Source: Oscheius tipulae (lineage: Eukaryota > Nematoda > Chromadorea > Rhabditida > Rhabditidae). Taken from it: a stretch of DNA of 64,000 nucleotides. Both the position numbers and the translations under genes were made by a program. Shown here one piece after another: positions 21,001 to 41,438 of the stretch (position 1 is its first letter; each line of letters begins with the position of its first letter). Under the pieces are notes generated by a model, which was not told where the DNA came from, ran no database searches, and saw only the letters and a program-made list of their open reading frames with translations. The stretch spans positions 10,788,001 through 10,852,000 of the forward strand of contig JASJZH010000006.1 in the NCBI GenBank assembly GCA_037178975.1, given 5' to 3'.

Positions 21001-24000
21001 CCATCATGATCAATCGACTCCACCACAGGAATATTATTGGCATTTACGGGATGTGTCTAGACGACCCGCATGTCGGTCTGGTGCTTGAGCTCTGTGAAGG
21101 TATGTAGCTCTTCTTACACATTTCACCATTTTCTTTTCAGGAAGGGCACTGAAAAACATGCTCACTCATGTGGAGAAGACTGACACGTTCGTCTCGGTGC
21201 TTTTCATGGTAGACTGGGCTGTGCAAATAGCCACTGCGATGGAGTTCCTCACTGACAGGGGCATTTTGCACAGGGATCTGAAGGCCGAGAATGTTTTGAT
21301 CAAGGAGCGGGTCTGCTATTGTGACCGTAACGATGAGGCAGATTCGACCGAGTTCTGTCAAAACGAGGCCTGTTTGGGAAGCACAGTCCGTTCGAAACTG
21401 ACGTTGAAAATTACGGATTTCGGTACGACTAAGGAACGTCTCTCGGAGGATGACAAGCGGTACGATTTGTAAAATATACTGTTACAACGCCGATATTTTC
21501 AGTAGCAGCTCACACATTGTAGGCACATACTCCTGGATGGCTCCGGAGGCCTTCCGCGATCACCAGTACACGGAAGCCTCGGATGTTTGGAGCTTCGGAG
21601 TAGTTCTCTGGGAAATCTTGACCAAGAAAATGCCCTACGAGGGTTTGGTTCCCATCATTGCGGCCTTCAATGCATCGAAGCAAGGTTCTACACTGGAAGT
21701 TGGAGAAGCTTGTCCTCTCCAATGGAAGTCGATCATGAATAGCTGCTGGGAGGTATTGACTTCATTGTGATTTGTGATACAAATTGTTTCAGATTGACCC
21801 CTCCCTGAGACCGACATTCAAGCAGATTAAGAAAGATTTGGAGGAGTACGAGACGCTTCTCGAGGCCGGTGACGTCTCGGTGGAGGAAGAGGAACGGGTA
21901 GAGAAGGCACAGCGGGAGATAATGGACATCATTACCAACTTCCGAGACAATCCTCACGCCACTGATGAGTACACAACCTACTATGAGAAGCTGTATCGGA
22001 AAATCACTTCGGTCAACGATCTTATGGGATCGAAGAGTAATACCAAGGAAACGGTATGAGTTTTTGGTTTCGTTTATTTCTCCTATTTAAGAAAGTTCCA
22101 CCAAAGCGTATTCGGAACCACAAAATCAAAAAATCGGACATTGGAACACCGTCAGAGACTCGTCATGTTGCCTCAATTCGTCCTACTAGTACCTCTCCGC
22201 ACGGAAGCAACAATCTGACCATCATCCGTGAGTTTTCACAGCATAAACATGTCATGTGCAGAGCCCGCAATGCATTTTATATTTCGTTCACGTTGTGACG
22301 TGTTTGTAGTGGCTGAGGGACGCTCACCGGACGCTGGAAGCATAACGGGATCGGAGATGAGTGGAACACTGCCGAGAATTCCGAGGAAGCCGGCCAAAGA
22401 AGCTGAAATCCATGCCTCGTTGACCAACACGCTGTCTGTTAGCAGTCCCAACTTGAATAACATCACGGACGGAAACAGTACACTGAAAAGAAAGGATGCA
22501 ATCAAGCGACCGAAGAACAAGTCGATCGTGCATAACAACAGCATCACTGACCCCCTGCCGGACAACTTTGCAAACATCCAATTGGCTGATCCAGGTGTCG
22601 TGTTGTTTAGCTTGACTATTTTCTTCATGCACATGCAAACAGATTGTGAATGCATCTGCATGGTTCCAATAATGCTTAAACTATGTATCATTTTTAGCTA
22701 AGTTTGTGGATGCACTGGCTACTCCAGTCCGAAGACCGAGCAGTGACAAATCTCCTGGAAAGATCAGCTCAGGAAATCGAAGGAGCGAGGACGCTACTGT
22801 GAAGGAGCACAAATCTCGATTCCGACAATTTTTGCCAAGGATGTTTGGAGGGGTAAGTATTCGTTTTGTTCTTGATTCAAGTTGTTTTAGCATCGTAACA
22901 GTCGAAGCATTGAGGACAGTGGAGAGGAACCTGGTACACCCACTCTTCCTCATTCTGCTCGTTCCTCGACTAGTTCTAGCAAAGGACTGGCCACTTTTGC
23001 TCACATGATCAAAGGTCCCACGTCATTGAACTCATTAGACGTATGTCTTGTCTTAATATTTTTATTTAATTCAATTTCAGCGTCCGAATTCGGGTGGAAG
23101 ACCGAGAGTCACTTCGAACACGTTCCTTTCAGATGAGGAGAGTATCGGGACATCAGGAAGAAAGAACAAGATTTCGCCTTCCGACGAGAACCGGCCACAT
23201 GCTAACTCTTATGGAATTCAGAAGCCTACATCGTTCGCCCAGGCCGAGAACTTGAATCCGAGACACAGAATCACTGGTCTGGACGAGACGATTCCGTCCC
23301 CGTCGGAGATCAGCGGAGCCATGGAGTACCAGCAACATTGCACGCATCATCGCAATCCGTCCGATGACCTGCGATCGATTCTTCCTAGGCACGAGTTTCC
23401 TCGACAGACGCCGACCATGTCGCCGCCGTCTCATTCCGCTCCCAAGCTTCTGAACGATTTTGTGGATCTGTCGACTGTGATTCCCCAGATAGATGATGAC
23501 TCCTTCAACGATAACCCGTACGTGCTGTGCGGACCACTGCCCACTTTCACTTCTGGCAACACGGCTGTGAACAATGCTCCATACGTTCAGATGCCTCACA
23601 AGACACCTGTTTTCCAGGCTGTCAGTAATGATCAGTATTTTCACTGCTCGGTGAGTCGGCTTTTTGAACATACTCACATGTTTTTGTGAGAAAGTATAGC
23701 AACTAGTGTTGATCTCAAAAGATAACCTAGGTTTTGGTCACGGGAAAAGAGTTACAGAAGCATACATAGACAGGCAGAATGACATAGACCAGGTGACAAG
23801 AGGAGGTATGTTCGGTTAACTAAACGATACGGGTGAGACATGACCTGTTAGAGAAAGAATATAACCGTCAGTGTGGAGGTAATATGCCAAATTCTGTTTT
23901 GTTTCCGAGAGGATACAACCTTCTTTCGCATTGCGATATGGTTAGAGAAATGCAAGAGACGACCGTAGCAACGAGGGATGACACAGACAGGCAAGAACAA

Positions 24001-24358
24001 GCTTATTGACATTACCATACGTTCCCAGGTCATCAAACATTTTCAGTCTCGTCCGGAGCGACCCGACACACTGCCTCTCAAGCATGCTGTAACTCCCGAG
24101 AGCAGCGGAATCAGGTAGTTGCCTTCTAAAAGTTGCCTTCTCTCTTCATACCAAGCTTTTACAGTACTGGTGGCAGTTCAGCCTTTTCGAGCCACAGTCT
24201 TCTGAACGATCAAGTTCCGACCATGCATGCTCCGCCACCCCCTATGCTGCCTCCTCGTCCTGCCATTCCGCCTCGTGATGGATCCGTTGGCTTGTAAGTG
24301 TGCTCCATATCTGCTTTTGTATGTTGGTTATTTCAGGCCGGTACAATCCGCTTCTTAG
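18019..24358 (+). CDS. mlk-1: mixed-lineage MAP3K: SH3 plus TKL kinase
   Basis: The first exon (18019-18087, MKYSDLPNIPRVPYIQVNG) follows TTTTTCAG. Exon 2 (18529-18606) and the next two carry a low-complexity N-terminus. After an intron of 1189 bp (19167-20355) comes an SH3 domain at roughly residues 150-210 (YEVLYDFNGTGVDELQL, NGWFYGE, GLFPETFVKLL). The kinase domain follows: G-loop LGRGGCADVYRV, catalytic Lys in AALKIF, HRDLKAEN, DFG (ITDFGTTKE), YSWMAPEAF and DVWSFGVVLWEIL. The tail is long, Ser/Pro-rich and disordered, ending in PPPPMLPPRPAIPPRDG, a likely SH3 ligand. I see no CRIB motif and only a weak coil. MLKs phosphorylate MAP2Ks of the JNK/p38 pathways. In C. elegans MLK-1 acts above MEK-1 and KGB-1 in stress response and axon regeneration. 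Confidence 0.93.
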
Positions 24359-26024
24359 TTCTTTCGTTCAACATCCTTGTACAAAAAGAAAACGCTGCAC
24401 ATCCCCTCCTCCTTTAATTTAACCTCTTTGCGAGAGTCACACCCTCTATCCTCTATTCACTGTAAATACACAACCTGTCATCGTCGGTTCACGACACACC
24501 ATCTAGTCCTAGAGACTCTTCCCATCTGGGCGTACCCTCTAGTCTCTCCCCTTGTAGATCAATCCGGCAGCCACGAAGGCTCTAATTCACATTCCACAAC
24601 ATTGTTCTTTGTTTTATTCTTGATGTCTTCTGCCACATTGCAGATCGGTGATAAGTTTATTATTCGAATACAGAGTGCTTATTTGGGCATTCTTCGATGA
24701 ATTATCACATACTTTAGCAAATGTTTTTTTTTTGAAATTTGGTTCCATTTCATTCAAACTGGTTCAACTCTTAACTAGAACATAGAAACAGTACAATAAT
24801 CCGAAGGTTTGCCCCGTTGAAATTCCTGGATTGCACGCACGACGATTGGCGAGGTAAAACTTCGGGAGAAGAGTAGATCAATGGAATCAGGCTTGAATCA
24901 GATGCTCTATGACCGATTTACAAAATGAAGACACAGATGCTTTTCAACAAGCACCTACACTGCGAGACCACCAAAGACACACAAATATCAATTGGCAACA
25001 GTGGTTTCGAGACAGCAAGGGCTAGACAGTCCAGTTGACGCTTCAAATTTTGGCTCAAAAAAGAACAAAGCCTCCGAAAGTAATTGAAAAGCTGTCTTTT
25101 TAAAAATTCAAAGTTTCCTCAATTTGAAGCCAAACCAAGTTGTTCTGTTTGTGTGAAATTAGTCAAGCCAGATTGGAAAAAATTAGGAACACGAAAGCGA
25201 CGGAAATCTCAGATTGATTAGCACCAATCGCTTACGCTCCTGGCGGAGTAACTCACACTGTCTGAGGCAGAAGTTTAAACTGTTCGAGTTGGTCTGAGCG
25301 ACCTCTAAAGCCAAAGTTCCAAACTGTTTTGGCTTTAATTTGCTCTGACATGATGATTGCATTAGTCTTCTGAAAGAAGGTGCGAATTGACCTTTGACTC
25401 AAACCGTCTACTAGCTATCGTTAGAAGGACAAACTGTGTTTCGAACGCGGAAGTCGATGGGAGGTAATTTGATAAAACTCGAACGGCTGGTACAGCTTCT
25501 TGGAAACCTGTATATTTATCTTTAACGGTAAAGACAAACTTTTACGAAAAGCAACCTGTAAATTTATGGCTCAGACAGTAGGCGACGCCCAAATATGATC
25601 ACAATCTTTGTGCGAGACCCACTTTTTGAAACTAATTCACGCAAATAGAGTATTTCCTTATTGGAGTTGAACCAGTTTCTGTTCATTTTTCGTACCTGTC
25701 TGGCGCCAGATCAATCAAATCAAAACCAACATTTGTCGTCTGCGTTTCTATATACATGATGCACTCTCGGAACGCGACGAACGACCGATTAGACGACGCA
25801 CAGTATAAGATATGCCCGGAGCAGGGTAGAAGGACAGTACAGCGACTAAGTGTTCCCCTTAAGCCACGCTGTTTGCTTCTCTTTCTGACCAAAGTTATTA
25901 AGTTATACTCTTTTTCCACAAACCGGTCACAGCTTTTTCGTCGAGCTAGGGTATAAATTGACAGCGTGCGTACTCTTCCATCTATCTTTCAAGCATTCCC
26001 TTGATATTGCGACTTTTAGGTAAA
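24359..26024. other. intergenic, no supported gene
   Basis: After the mlk-1 stop no exon with domain character is seen on either strand up to the cystatin-like gene. GCTAGGGTATAAATTGACAG (25944-25963) places a TATA box about 75 bp before the next start codon. Confidence 0.4.
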
Positions 26025-26512
26025 ATGTTGGTCGTTCTCCTTGCTATTCTCCCAATCTGCTTCGCCGCCCCCACAGGCTCTTTCCAAGTTGCTGACACAA
26101 AGGATGACAACATTGTTGGACTGGCCTGGAAGGCGGCAGCTGGAGAAATCAACGAGGGTCGTGAGGGAAAATTCATCGTTCCCAAAGAGGTCCTCTCGGC
26201 TAAAGTGAATGAAGATGGTGAGACTAAGACGACTGAGCTGGAAGTTCTCTTTCAAGAATCCTGGTGCAGTACTGAGGTATCTTAAAGTTTGTGACTCTCT
26301 TAAAGTCGAATTAAGGAAGGACAGGACATCGATGACATTTGCGAGTCCATGTGTCCTCTCTACTTTGGAGGAGCCCAAGCTGTACGTTTCCTAACTTTTT
26401 GCAAAATCCGGTCTTTCAGTTGTACCACGTAACCGTCGTCGAATCTTCTGGAGATGACAAGGTGACAGTCGAGAAGATCAAGGATGTCGAGAACACTAAC
26501 GATTCTTTGTAG
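26025..26512 (+). CDS. divergent secreted cystatin-like protein
   Basis: Three exons (26025-26276, 26316-26381, 26420-26512) encode 136 residues, with a short signal peptide (MLVVLLAILPICFAAP). The body keeps the cystatin core: GLAWKAAAGEINEGREG, then VPKEVLSAKVNEDGETK and TELEVLFQESWC. It ends with the strand YHVTVVES. The placement of introns relative to the fold resembles the intact cystatin. However, the QVVAG loop is replaced by VNEDG and no PW pair is seen, so papain inhibition in the usual way is unlikely. A CTTTTAG acceptor sits 5 bp before the start and a TATA box about 75 bp upstream. The next gene downstream is another divergent cystatin, indicating local duplication. Confidence 0.75.
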
Positions 26513-26973
26513 TCATCCTCAAACAACACCGGTGCATTGTACATAGTATCATGGAAAAAAAATTAAAACTGTCTCCAACGGAAGCTACTGGTTCCCGTAT
26601 CGTGTGAAAGGTCGCTGCCCGCTGTAGTAAAACTGAATCTCTTGGAACTTGTTTGGTACTAAAAAAAAGTTATTCTTGAACGCTTTTGACAGCTCTACGG
26701 CTTGAAAAAATTACTCTGTCGCGTGATGTTTTGAGTATCAGATTGCTGTGCGACCTTCTCTCGAGGTGCAGTTAAAAGCGAAGGTCGCCTTGAGTACTTT
26801 CTGACTTTGTTGCGGTTCCGCTCTCGCTCGCTCTGTCCATTTCTGTTTTGGCTTGGCCTGGAACGGCAGCAAAAAGTGTGATAACTTCAGTATATATTAC
26901 AATGCCTTTTGGCTTTTTCGGCCTCCGCGGGTTCCAGTAGAACTTTAGGCGCTTGACCAACGAGCAGGAGATC
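26513..26973. other. intergenic between two cystatin-like genes
   Basis: This 461-bp spacer contains an AATTAAAACTG 3'-end region near 26560 and a GC-rich stretch with repeated CTCGCTCGCTC near 26823. No exon is seen. Confidence 0.4.
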
Positions 26974-27648
26974 ATGCAGCTGCTGGTGTTCTCAGTCATA
27001 TTCGGCTTTGCTGCTGCTCAGAGGTTCCGGACCACTACTCAATACCCAAGTTTGTTGGGTTTCACTACAATATCCAAAATATTTTAGCCTTCGATGAGGA
27101 AGGAACCCTCGAATCTTTGGGAGACTCTGCCGTTGTGCCCATCTCTCCTAATGGGCCCAGAGCCAGAGTATGTACAGCGAAAAAGTTTAAGTTTCAAGTT
27201 TTTTGATACTCGAAATGATTTCCTCAAAGCAACACCGTTTTAGAGACTAGCCAACAAGGCCTTCATGGATGATATCAACACAAGAACAAGTTCACCATTC
27301 TTGTGGATGCCAGTCAGAGTAAGAGATATTTGAGATTTTCGTCAATTAGTGTTTTCAGATACTATCAGCTCAGGCAATTCTTGTCAATGGCGCCCAATAC
27401 GAGCTGCAGGTCGTAGGAGCCGAAAGTAACTGTCCGAAACCGGTTTGTGTGGCAGCTGTTTTCCAAGACATCAAGAGCGGTTTCAGAAAGCCGATCTTGT
27501 GGGTTGCCAGGTGCGCTTTGGAGGTAGACGAGCCCTCTTCAATCTGGTAATCTTCGAGAAGAATCTCCACTGGACCGAGAACACTCCAATCGTGTTCAGA
27601 AGCTTTGCCACTAAAATCCGGGACATTATGGCCAACGAGAGACTATAG
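26974..27648 (+). CDS. divergent secreted cystatin-like protein
   Basis: The protein starts MQLLVFSVIFGFAAAQ (signal peptide). Further exons carry TFDEEGTLESLGDSAVV, LANKAFMDDINTRTSS and ILSAQAILVNGAQYELQVV with the following ESNC. After an intron (GTTTGT...GGTTTCAG) come GCQVRFGGRRALFNLVIFEK and NLHWTENTP, and TAG at 27646-27648. The NC...C disulfide region and the strand before the tryptophan hairpin fit the cystatin fold. The first loop is ILVNG instead of QVVAG, so only its final Gly survives. It lies 461 bp after the previous cystatin-like gene on the same strand. Inhibitory activity is uncertain; a decoy or altered-specificity role is possible. Confidence 0.75.
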
Positions 27649-28109
27649 AGGATGTAATAAAATTGTGCCTTCTCTTAATTTCCGGGATAGAATAATATTT
27701 CAGCTGTGTTTACCGCCATTGTGATTGTGTATGGAGCATTCGGCTACTTTCAGTAAACTTCTCCGCTAGGATCTGGCCAATTCTTCTTTGTGGTCTTTGA
27801 ATGAAAAAAAGGCCTGATTGAGCCTGTTACGTAGCTTATAGGAGCCCCAGAAAAGGCGCGTCTAGACCCCCCCTTCTATTTGCTGACGTCCAGTCGTTTT
27901 CTCGACTTTAATTACGTTTTTATGCTTCTTCTCCCAGATTTCAATTACGGTGATATCGTGTGCCCTCACAGAGACCACCTACGAAGAGTCGGCTCCTCCC
28001 TAAGTTCCTTTATTTGAAAACTAACATTTGCTTCATGGCTCTGCTACCATCAGCTTCAATGTATCAGCTCTTATTTGTTGACGCTTGTCAAACTTCGACC
28101 CTTTCAGAA
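27649..28109. other. intergenic with an orphan hydrophobic exon-like stretch
   Basis: A stretch behind AATATTTCAG (about 27704-27757) could read VFTAIVIVYGAFGYFQ then TAA, a membrane-helix-like exon without an obvious partner. The rest shows no coding feature. Confidence 0.3.
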
Positions 28110-28855
28110 ATGATCAACGTTTTCGAACAAGATAACAGCCAGCTTTTGAGCGATCTCCATACATCTCCACGCTCTGGTATAGGAAATGGTCATCAAATAA
28201 TGGAAGGGGTTGGAAAAGCACTGGTAAGCTCATGCTCCTGTCATAATACCAAACATTTAAGCAAGAGACCACTGAAAACAATGTGGATCCTGTCTGGCCA
28301 TATTCGGAAATGAAAAGCTTCCTGAATGGAAACCATGAAGTCGAATACGATGATGAGGTCTTCAATGACCTGGACTTGTCACAGCCTCAAGTCATGGACG
28401 ACTACGAAATACCAAAGACTCCGTCTTTCCGCGATGAAGACAGTGATTCGGACGACGAAATTAACAGACTGTGGAAAATGGTATGTCCTCTTTAACATAA
28501 TAGGTAGGTGTATTTCAGTATGGTATGAACCGTGGAGCTCTCCAGACTCTAGAGGTGCGGTCTTTGCACAATAGACACTTGTTACAGAATGACGATCGCA
28601 ACTACACCCGTAGTCCGTCTACCGATCTGGATCAAATGGATATGAACAGGGAGCCTTACGTCTCTACCAGTGAGGGAACTGAACAGGGCCCGAGTAAGCG
28701 TGGACACGATGAGGTTGCTTTTTTTACTGCATTATATAATTTAACTTTAGGAAGATGGGAAAGCTAAAGAGGATCCTCTGAATAAGAAAAAGAGGACTCG
28801 TGAGCTGCTGGATGTGGTTGAAGTTCAAGAAGAACGAGTTCAAAGCCGAGCCTAA
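28110..28855 (+). CDS. acidic protein of unknown function
   Basis: Four exons begin right after CCCTTTCAG (ATG at 28110) and end TAA at 28853-28855. The order is MINVFEQDNSQLLSDLHTS; a strongly acidic block (EVEYDDEVFNDLDLSQPQ, RDEDSDSDDEINRLWKM); a neutral block (YGMNRGALQTLEVRSL); and a Lys/Arg-rich C-terminal part (KEDPLNKKKRTRELLDVVEV) that could be a nuclear localisation signal. No signal peptide, membrane span or cysteine framework is visible. Splice phases are consistent throughout and the introns are typical (for example 28225 GTAAGC). The charge layout resembles nuclear regulatory or chromatin-associated proteins. I do not recognise a family and give no function. Confidence 0.8.
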
Positions 28856-28957
28856 GTCATAAATTTTTGTAACATTTTCATTAACGTTACATTGTCATAA
28901 TGTCTCTTAGTTTGTGTATGTAATGAATCATTATTAGCAAAAAATTCTATTAACTTG

Positions 28958-30071
28958 CTAGCTAAGGTTTTCTTCTGAGCCCTCTGTAACAGCATCTTGA
29001 ACCTTCACCTCCTCTCTGCCAGGACAGTTACAGTACTAAAGTACAAAGTATGTGTAAAGAGACAAAAACTGACGTTTTGATCCAGTCCAGGGATGCCTTG
29101 TGGACCGGGAGGTCCAGAAAGTCCCCCCTGACCGTTAGTTCCAGCTAGACCGGGCATTCCCTCCATACCTTGTAGACCGGGAAGACCTAAAGAACGTTAT
29201 ATTTATCTGTATGAGTACCTGCAAGTCCTGGTTTTCCTTTTAAGCCAATAGGTCCCTCAGGTCCGGATTGTCCAGGGGCTCCCTGAACACTGTTTAAAGC
29301 ACCAAACTGGCTCACCTTCACTCCTTGTCGTAGGATGTACTTTATGCCATCGGATCCGTTCTCTCCTCTAATCCCTGCTTCTCCGTCTAGCCCGGTAATA
29401 CCTTCTGGGCCTATGGGTCCTGAAAAACCAGGATTGCCATCTCGTCCAGGAGCTCCAGGCTGACCTCGTCTGCCTAAAATAAATTAGCATTGAAAGAAAA
29501 AACTTTCCCTCGTTTTCCACGAAGTCCCGGCGCACCCGTCGGACCAGAATCTCCTATTTGGCCTTGTGGACATCTGAAGCAGACTTTGCCTTCCTGTTGG
29601 ACAGAAGGATGTGCGTCAAAACCGTCGTAACCATCAATGCCAGGAAGTCCATCATTTCCATCTGGTCCCTGAGATCCCTCGTCTCCAGGTGGTCCAGGCG
29701 GACACTTATTTATGCCAGAACAAGCTAGGACCTTTTTCTGGTCAATACTTGTGAAACTTACAACAGAAAGAAGGCTCCACGGAAGACGATTCGATCGCAG
29801 CATTATATGATCCATACACAGTTTCTCTAACTTTTCTTGTCGTTTCGAGAGAGCCTAAAGACAACATTTCTTGCCAGGCAGAATCTGCATCGGCCTAAAA
29901 GCATTAAAAAAAAATCAAGATGTATGTAAAGCCCACCTTGAACTGGGAGATGTCACTGTCAAGCTCATTCCGTAGCCTGGTTATCAGGCCGCTTACTTGA
30001 GTCGACAAAAATATAGAAAGAATGGTGCTGAGGCAGGAGACAACTATCGCTCCACAAAGTGTGTGCTTCAT
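28958..30071 (-). CDS. cuticle collagen
   Basis: The first exon encodes MKHTLCGAIVVSCLSTILSI, the hydrophobic N-terminal segment of nematode cuticle collagens, then LITRLRNELDSDISQFK. After a charged linker come a Cys cluster (SGINKCPPGPPGDEG) and interrupted Gly-X-Y blocks (GPDGNDGLPGIDGYDG, GPTGAPGLRGKRG, GRRGQPGAPGRDGNPG, GLPGLQGMEGMPGLAG). Pairs of cysteines flank the blocks (VCFRCPQG). The last exon gives YCNCPGREEVKVQDAV, typical of the non-collagenous C-terminus, and TAG. Such proteins trimerise, are cross-linked by di-tyrosine and disulfides, and form the exoskeleton secreted by the hypodermis. A tract between two blocks (YILRQGVKVSQFGALNSV) is a longer Gly-X-Y interruption than usual. 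Confidence 0.93.
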
Positions 30072-32619
30072 CGAGACATTCTTTCATTCTCTACACCATC
30101 TTTTAAGCCCAAAATTGGGTTAACCTTGTTCCGTCTGTAGACAGAGGATGTTTATGGGTGTCGAACTTGCATTGAACTGTCGTTTCGACTGTTGCGAACG
30201 ACTCCGACCAATGCTTTACAAGAGGGCGCAACTGTTCCGCTGCTTCTGTTTGGACAAGGAAATGTGATGATACTGACTTCTGTTGCAAGGATCCAGATGA
30301 GACGTATCGCTAGCACAAAGTTAGTGTGCCAATAAAAATTTGGTGTATTCTGAGTGTTACCTGAAAAGAATTAAAGTTATTAAAGTTTTTTTTTCTAAAA
30401 GCGTTAAGTGTACCTAACTTCACCAAAATAGAATTCGGAGCTTGTTCAATCGATCAAACAAGCTTATAAACTTGTAAGCTGGTCTTTTTGGTCATTTTGT
30501 ATAGTTGTTCTGCATATCTAACAGCTATGGTTCTAAAAATGTGCATTTATATAGGTTAGTTATTAAGATGTGGTTTCTTGTGCAACTGTCCTAATAGCTA
30601 ACCAGAAACCTACGAGATACCCTACAAGAAAAATTTCTTTGGAATCAAGGATCATCTATGCATCAAAGCATGCAAACGTTCGTTCGACGTTCCTGTTAAA
30701 GCTTCAAAACGTTGGGCTTTACAAGACAGTTAATTAGCTGCCTAAATTGATAGTTTGATTTACCGCGCCTCCGGATCTATGCAACCACCAATTTGCGACT
30801 GTGCTGTAAGACGACAGCCGCTATTTACCGCGCAGGCGCAACTCCTCTCCTCGTATGCTAATGTGACAAGTACAGACGACAGCCTTTTACACTGACCTAC
30901 TAATCCCTCTTTCGTCTGCCATTTTTCGTCGTCGTGGGTGGGGTTTCTCCTCTCCCTTTTTTCCAGGTTCCATCACATTTTTCAAACTTAATCGCCAATG
31001 GAACGGTTCCCGCAGAGGGCTAAATTCGACTGCACGCAGCAGGAGTCCTTCTCATTGTGCTTTTGCGCGCCGCTAAGACATGCCCTTCTAAGTGACTATG
31101 CTTGATCTGGAGACACTCTTTTCCCTAAATTGAGGCAATTTTAGCTCACTTTTTCCGCACAACCCAAATCGAGGGGAGGATCTAATCCCATTGTCGGGGC
31201 CAAGCAACCGCAAGTGTTGATCCAATCAGGGCAACTTGACCAAATCTTGACCAAAATTCTTTTCTTCTGCTGCACTTTTGCTTTTGGGAGGATTTCTCGG
31301 CCTGTTTGTTCCATTCCTCAAGATTTTCGTGGAGGTGCTAACGCGTAAGCAATAACGTGGTGCACAGAGAGAGAGAGAGAGAGAGTGTCTGGCGCCATTC
31401 GCGCACAATCAGACTGCTCACTTATGCTTCGCCGCGTGTCCACTTCGAATACAAATGCCAATTGGTGGACTTTGGCAGCTCCACGGCCCCAGAAAATATA
31501 ACAGCTTGTTCTTTTGTTTGTTGCTTTTAATTGTCCTCTAACTGCCACGGTCTCAAGACCAGTGCAAAATAGAACGGCAGGAGATCCGATGTCTAGATAA
31601 GATCTGAGAGACTACCTGTTACAGCTATAACCTAATTTCTGTTCATTTTCGAAGAATCTTATCGATTTCTGAGCCCGAAAGCAATAGTTCATTGCCTAGG
31701 CACGGTTCTGGAGATGATAAATGAGCGCACCCCTTCCTCCTTCTCTCCAGAGAGCAACTGTTCGATTTTGAACGCAGTCCTGTATCCACACATCCACGCG
31801 GCCGATCTTAGGCACGTTGCGTCACATCTGTTATTTTTTGCTGAGACCAGCCGCTACCCAGCTGCGTTCTCATCTTTGTGCGCAAACGTGCGCATATGGT
31901 AAAACTGATTGGCGCTATGATCTTTATTACCTGCCTGTAAGGATGTTTTCTTTCTTGTTATCTTAAAAAAGCTACCGTTCGGTGCGCTTGAAGCCGCTTG
32001 AAGTTCTTTTAATGTTCTCATGCCACTAATGATATTATCTTTCATTATGGGATAAGCTCATCCACAATCTTCTCCAACTACCTCATTCTTGTTCCATTTG
32101 CTTTCCCCTGACCTCCGAGAAAAGTTTTTCTATCTGCAACAGCCCATTTTGGGGGACAGCAGGTGCAGAAGTGAATGCACGGCCGTGTTCGCCTTTTTGG
32201 CAAACCGTTTTCTCCGATCTCTCTCACCGGAGTTCTGGTTTCTTTTCATTAGATGGGCATAAATTAAATAGCCGATCAACAAGGCACATCGCTGCGCCTA
32301 ACTTAATAGTCTGAACCGTTCCTCTAGGAACTGTCGTTAAAGGTGGTGGGGCCTGGTTGTTCGACAAAAGAGGGTTCAAACACTTAAATATAAGTTACAG
32401 CGTGTAAAGCACTATCAGCTGAAAAGCACAGCCATCAGACCGGCTTTTTGTGGTGCCTTCTTGGGGCCGTTTCGCGCACTCTCTTCCTTCCCATGTTTGT
32501 TTGTTCATCAAAAATGGGGCGGTTCCTGACTTTCTCTCCCTCGAAGATTCACTTTCCGGGATCATCTTCTCTCCAAACAATAACACCTTTTTGTTTGATC
32601 TTTCCTATCGTTTTCAGCG
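30072..32619. other. long intergenic region between collagen and picc-1
   Basis: This 2.5 kb spacer serves divergent genes. ATTTACCGCGC occurs twice (about 30760 and 30825) and AGACGACAGCC twice (about 30808 and 30873). Both pairs lie in a 130-bp patch that looks like duplicated promoter sequence. A GA microsatellite lies at 31364-31385. Short frames exist but none has domain or splice support. Confidence 0.4.
31364..31385. repeat. (GA)n microsatellite
   Basis: An AG/GA run of about 22 bp upstream of picc-1 without coding context. Confidence 0.85.
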
Positions 32620-34747
<2,128 letters not shown>

Positions 34748-35447
34748 CCTACCTTATGTTTCTACTTTTACCTCAACTCGAGATCTTGTCTTGTCAGAAA
34801 ACCATAGTCATTTAGATGCAAAAATTCAATAAAGTTGAACAGTTGCAGGCAGAAGAAAGAATGAGAATCATACAGGTGGGAGGGGGAAAATGGGAGATTG
34901 CACTATGTGGGGCGAGCAGTCTTTCGCGCTGTCGCCGATGACAGATATGGGGAGACACGCTTTGCGTTATTATGGTTGCTCTTGAGGGTAAACTACGGTG
35001 CACAATACAGGACTGGGGGAGGTGGAGGAGCGGAGGAACAGGGCAAGAGAATTGTGATGCTTTTTGGGAAGGGAAGAGACTATTTACAACGGAATGCATT
35101 AAACGGAGGACGACTAGATAAAATGATATACACAAATCCCATACAAAACGTTATGTTACACAATGCTCACTCACACACTCTTCAGGTAATCTATATCAAT
35201 ACATATCTTTGGTAGTAAAAAATCAATCTAGTACTACTATAATAACCGGATCGTTGTCACAATGGATGGAAAGTTGGTTTGGAAATGAAGTAAAACAGTC
35301 CTTGGCTTTTAGCGATCATGAGATCTGAAAGTACGACGAAACTCATATATAGAAAATTTGGAAGGGCAAGTCGTTCCGAACCCCTCAAAACGATTCGTAA
35401 GCATGGATAAAGCCTAAATATGACAGAAAGGGGGAGGGGGCGAGAAA
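34748..35447. other. convergent 3' flanks of picc-1 and pkc-1
   Basis: CAATAAAG (34828-34835) can serve as the picc-1 polyadenylation signal. A small exon-like piece GCAGAAGAAAGAATGAGAAT (34849-34868), behind TTGCAG and before GTGGGA, might be an alternative picc-1 exon. Nothing else was noticed. Confidence 0.4.

Positions 35448-41438
<5,991 letters not shown>

Noticed and set aside
22236..22691. 151-residue open frame on the minus strand
   Set aside because: It is antisense to well-supported mlk-1 exons and has no motif.
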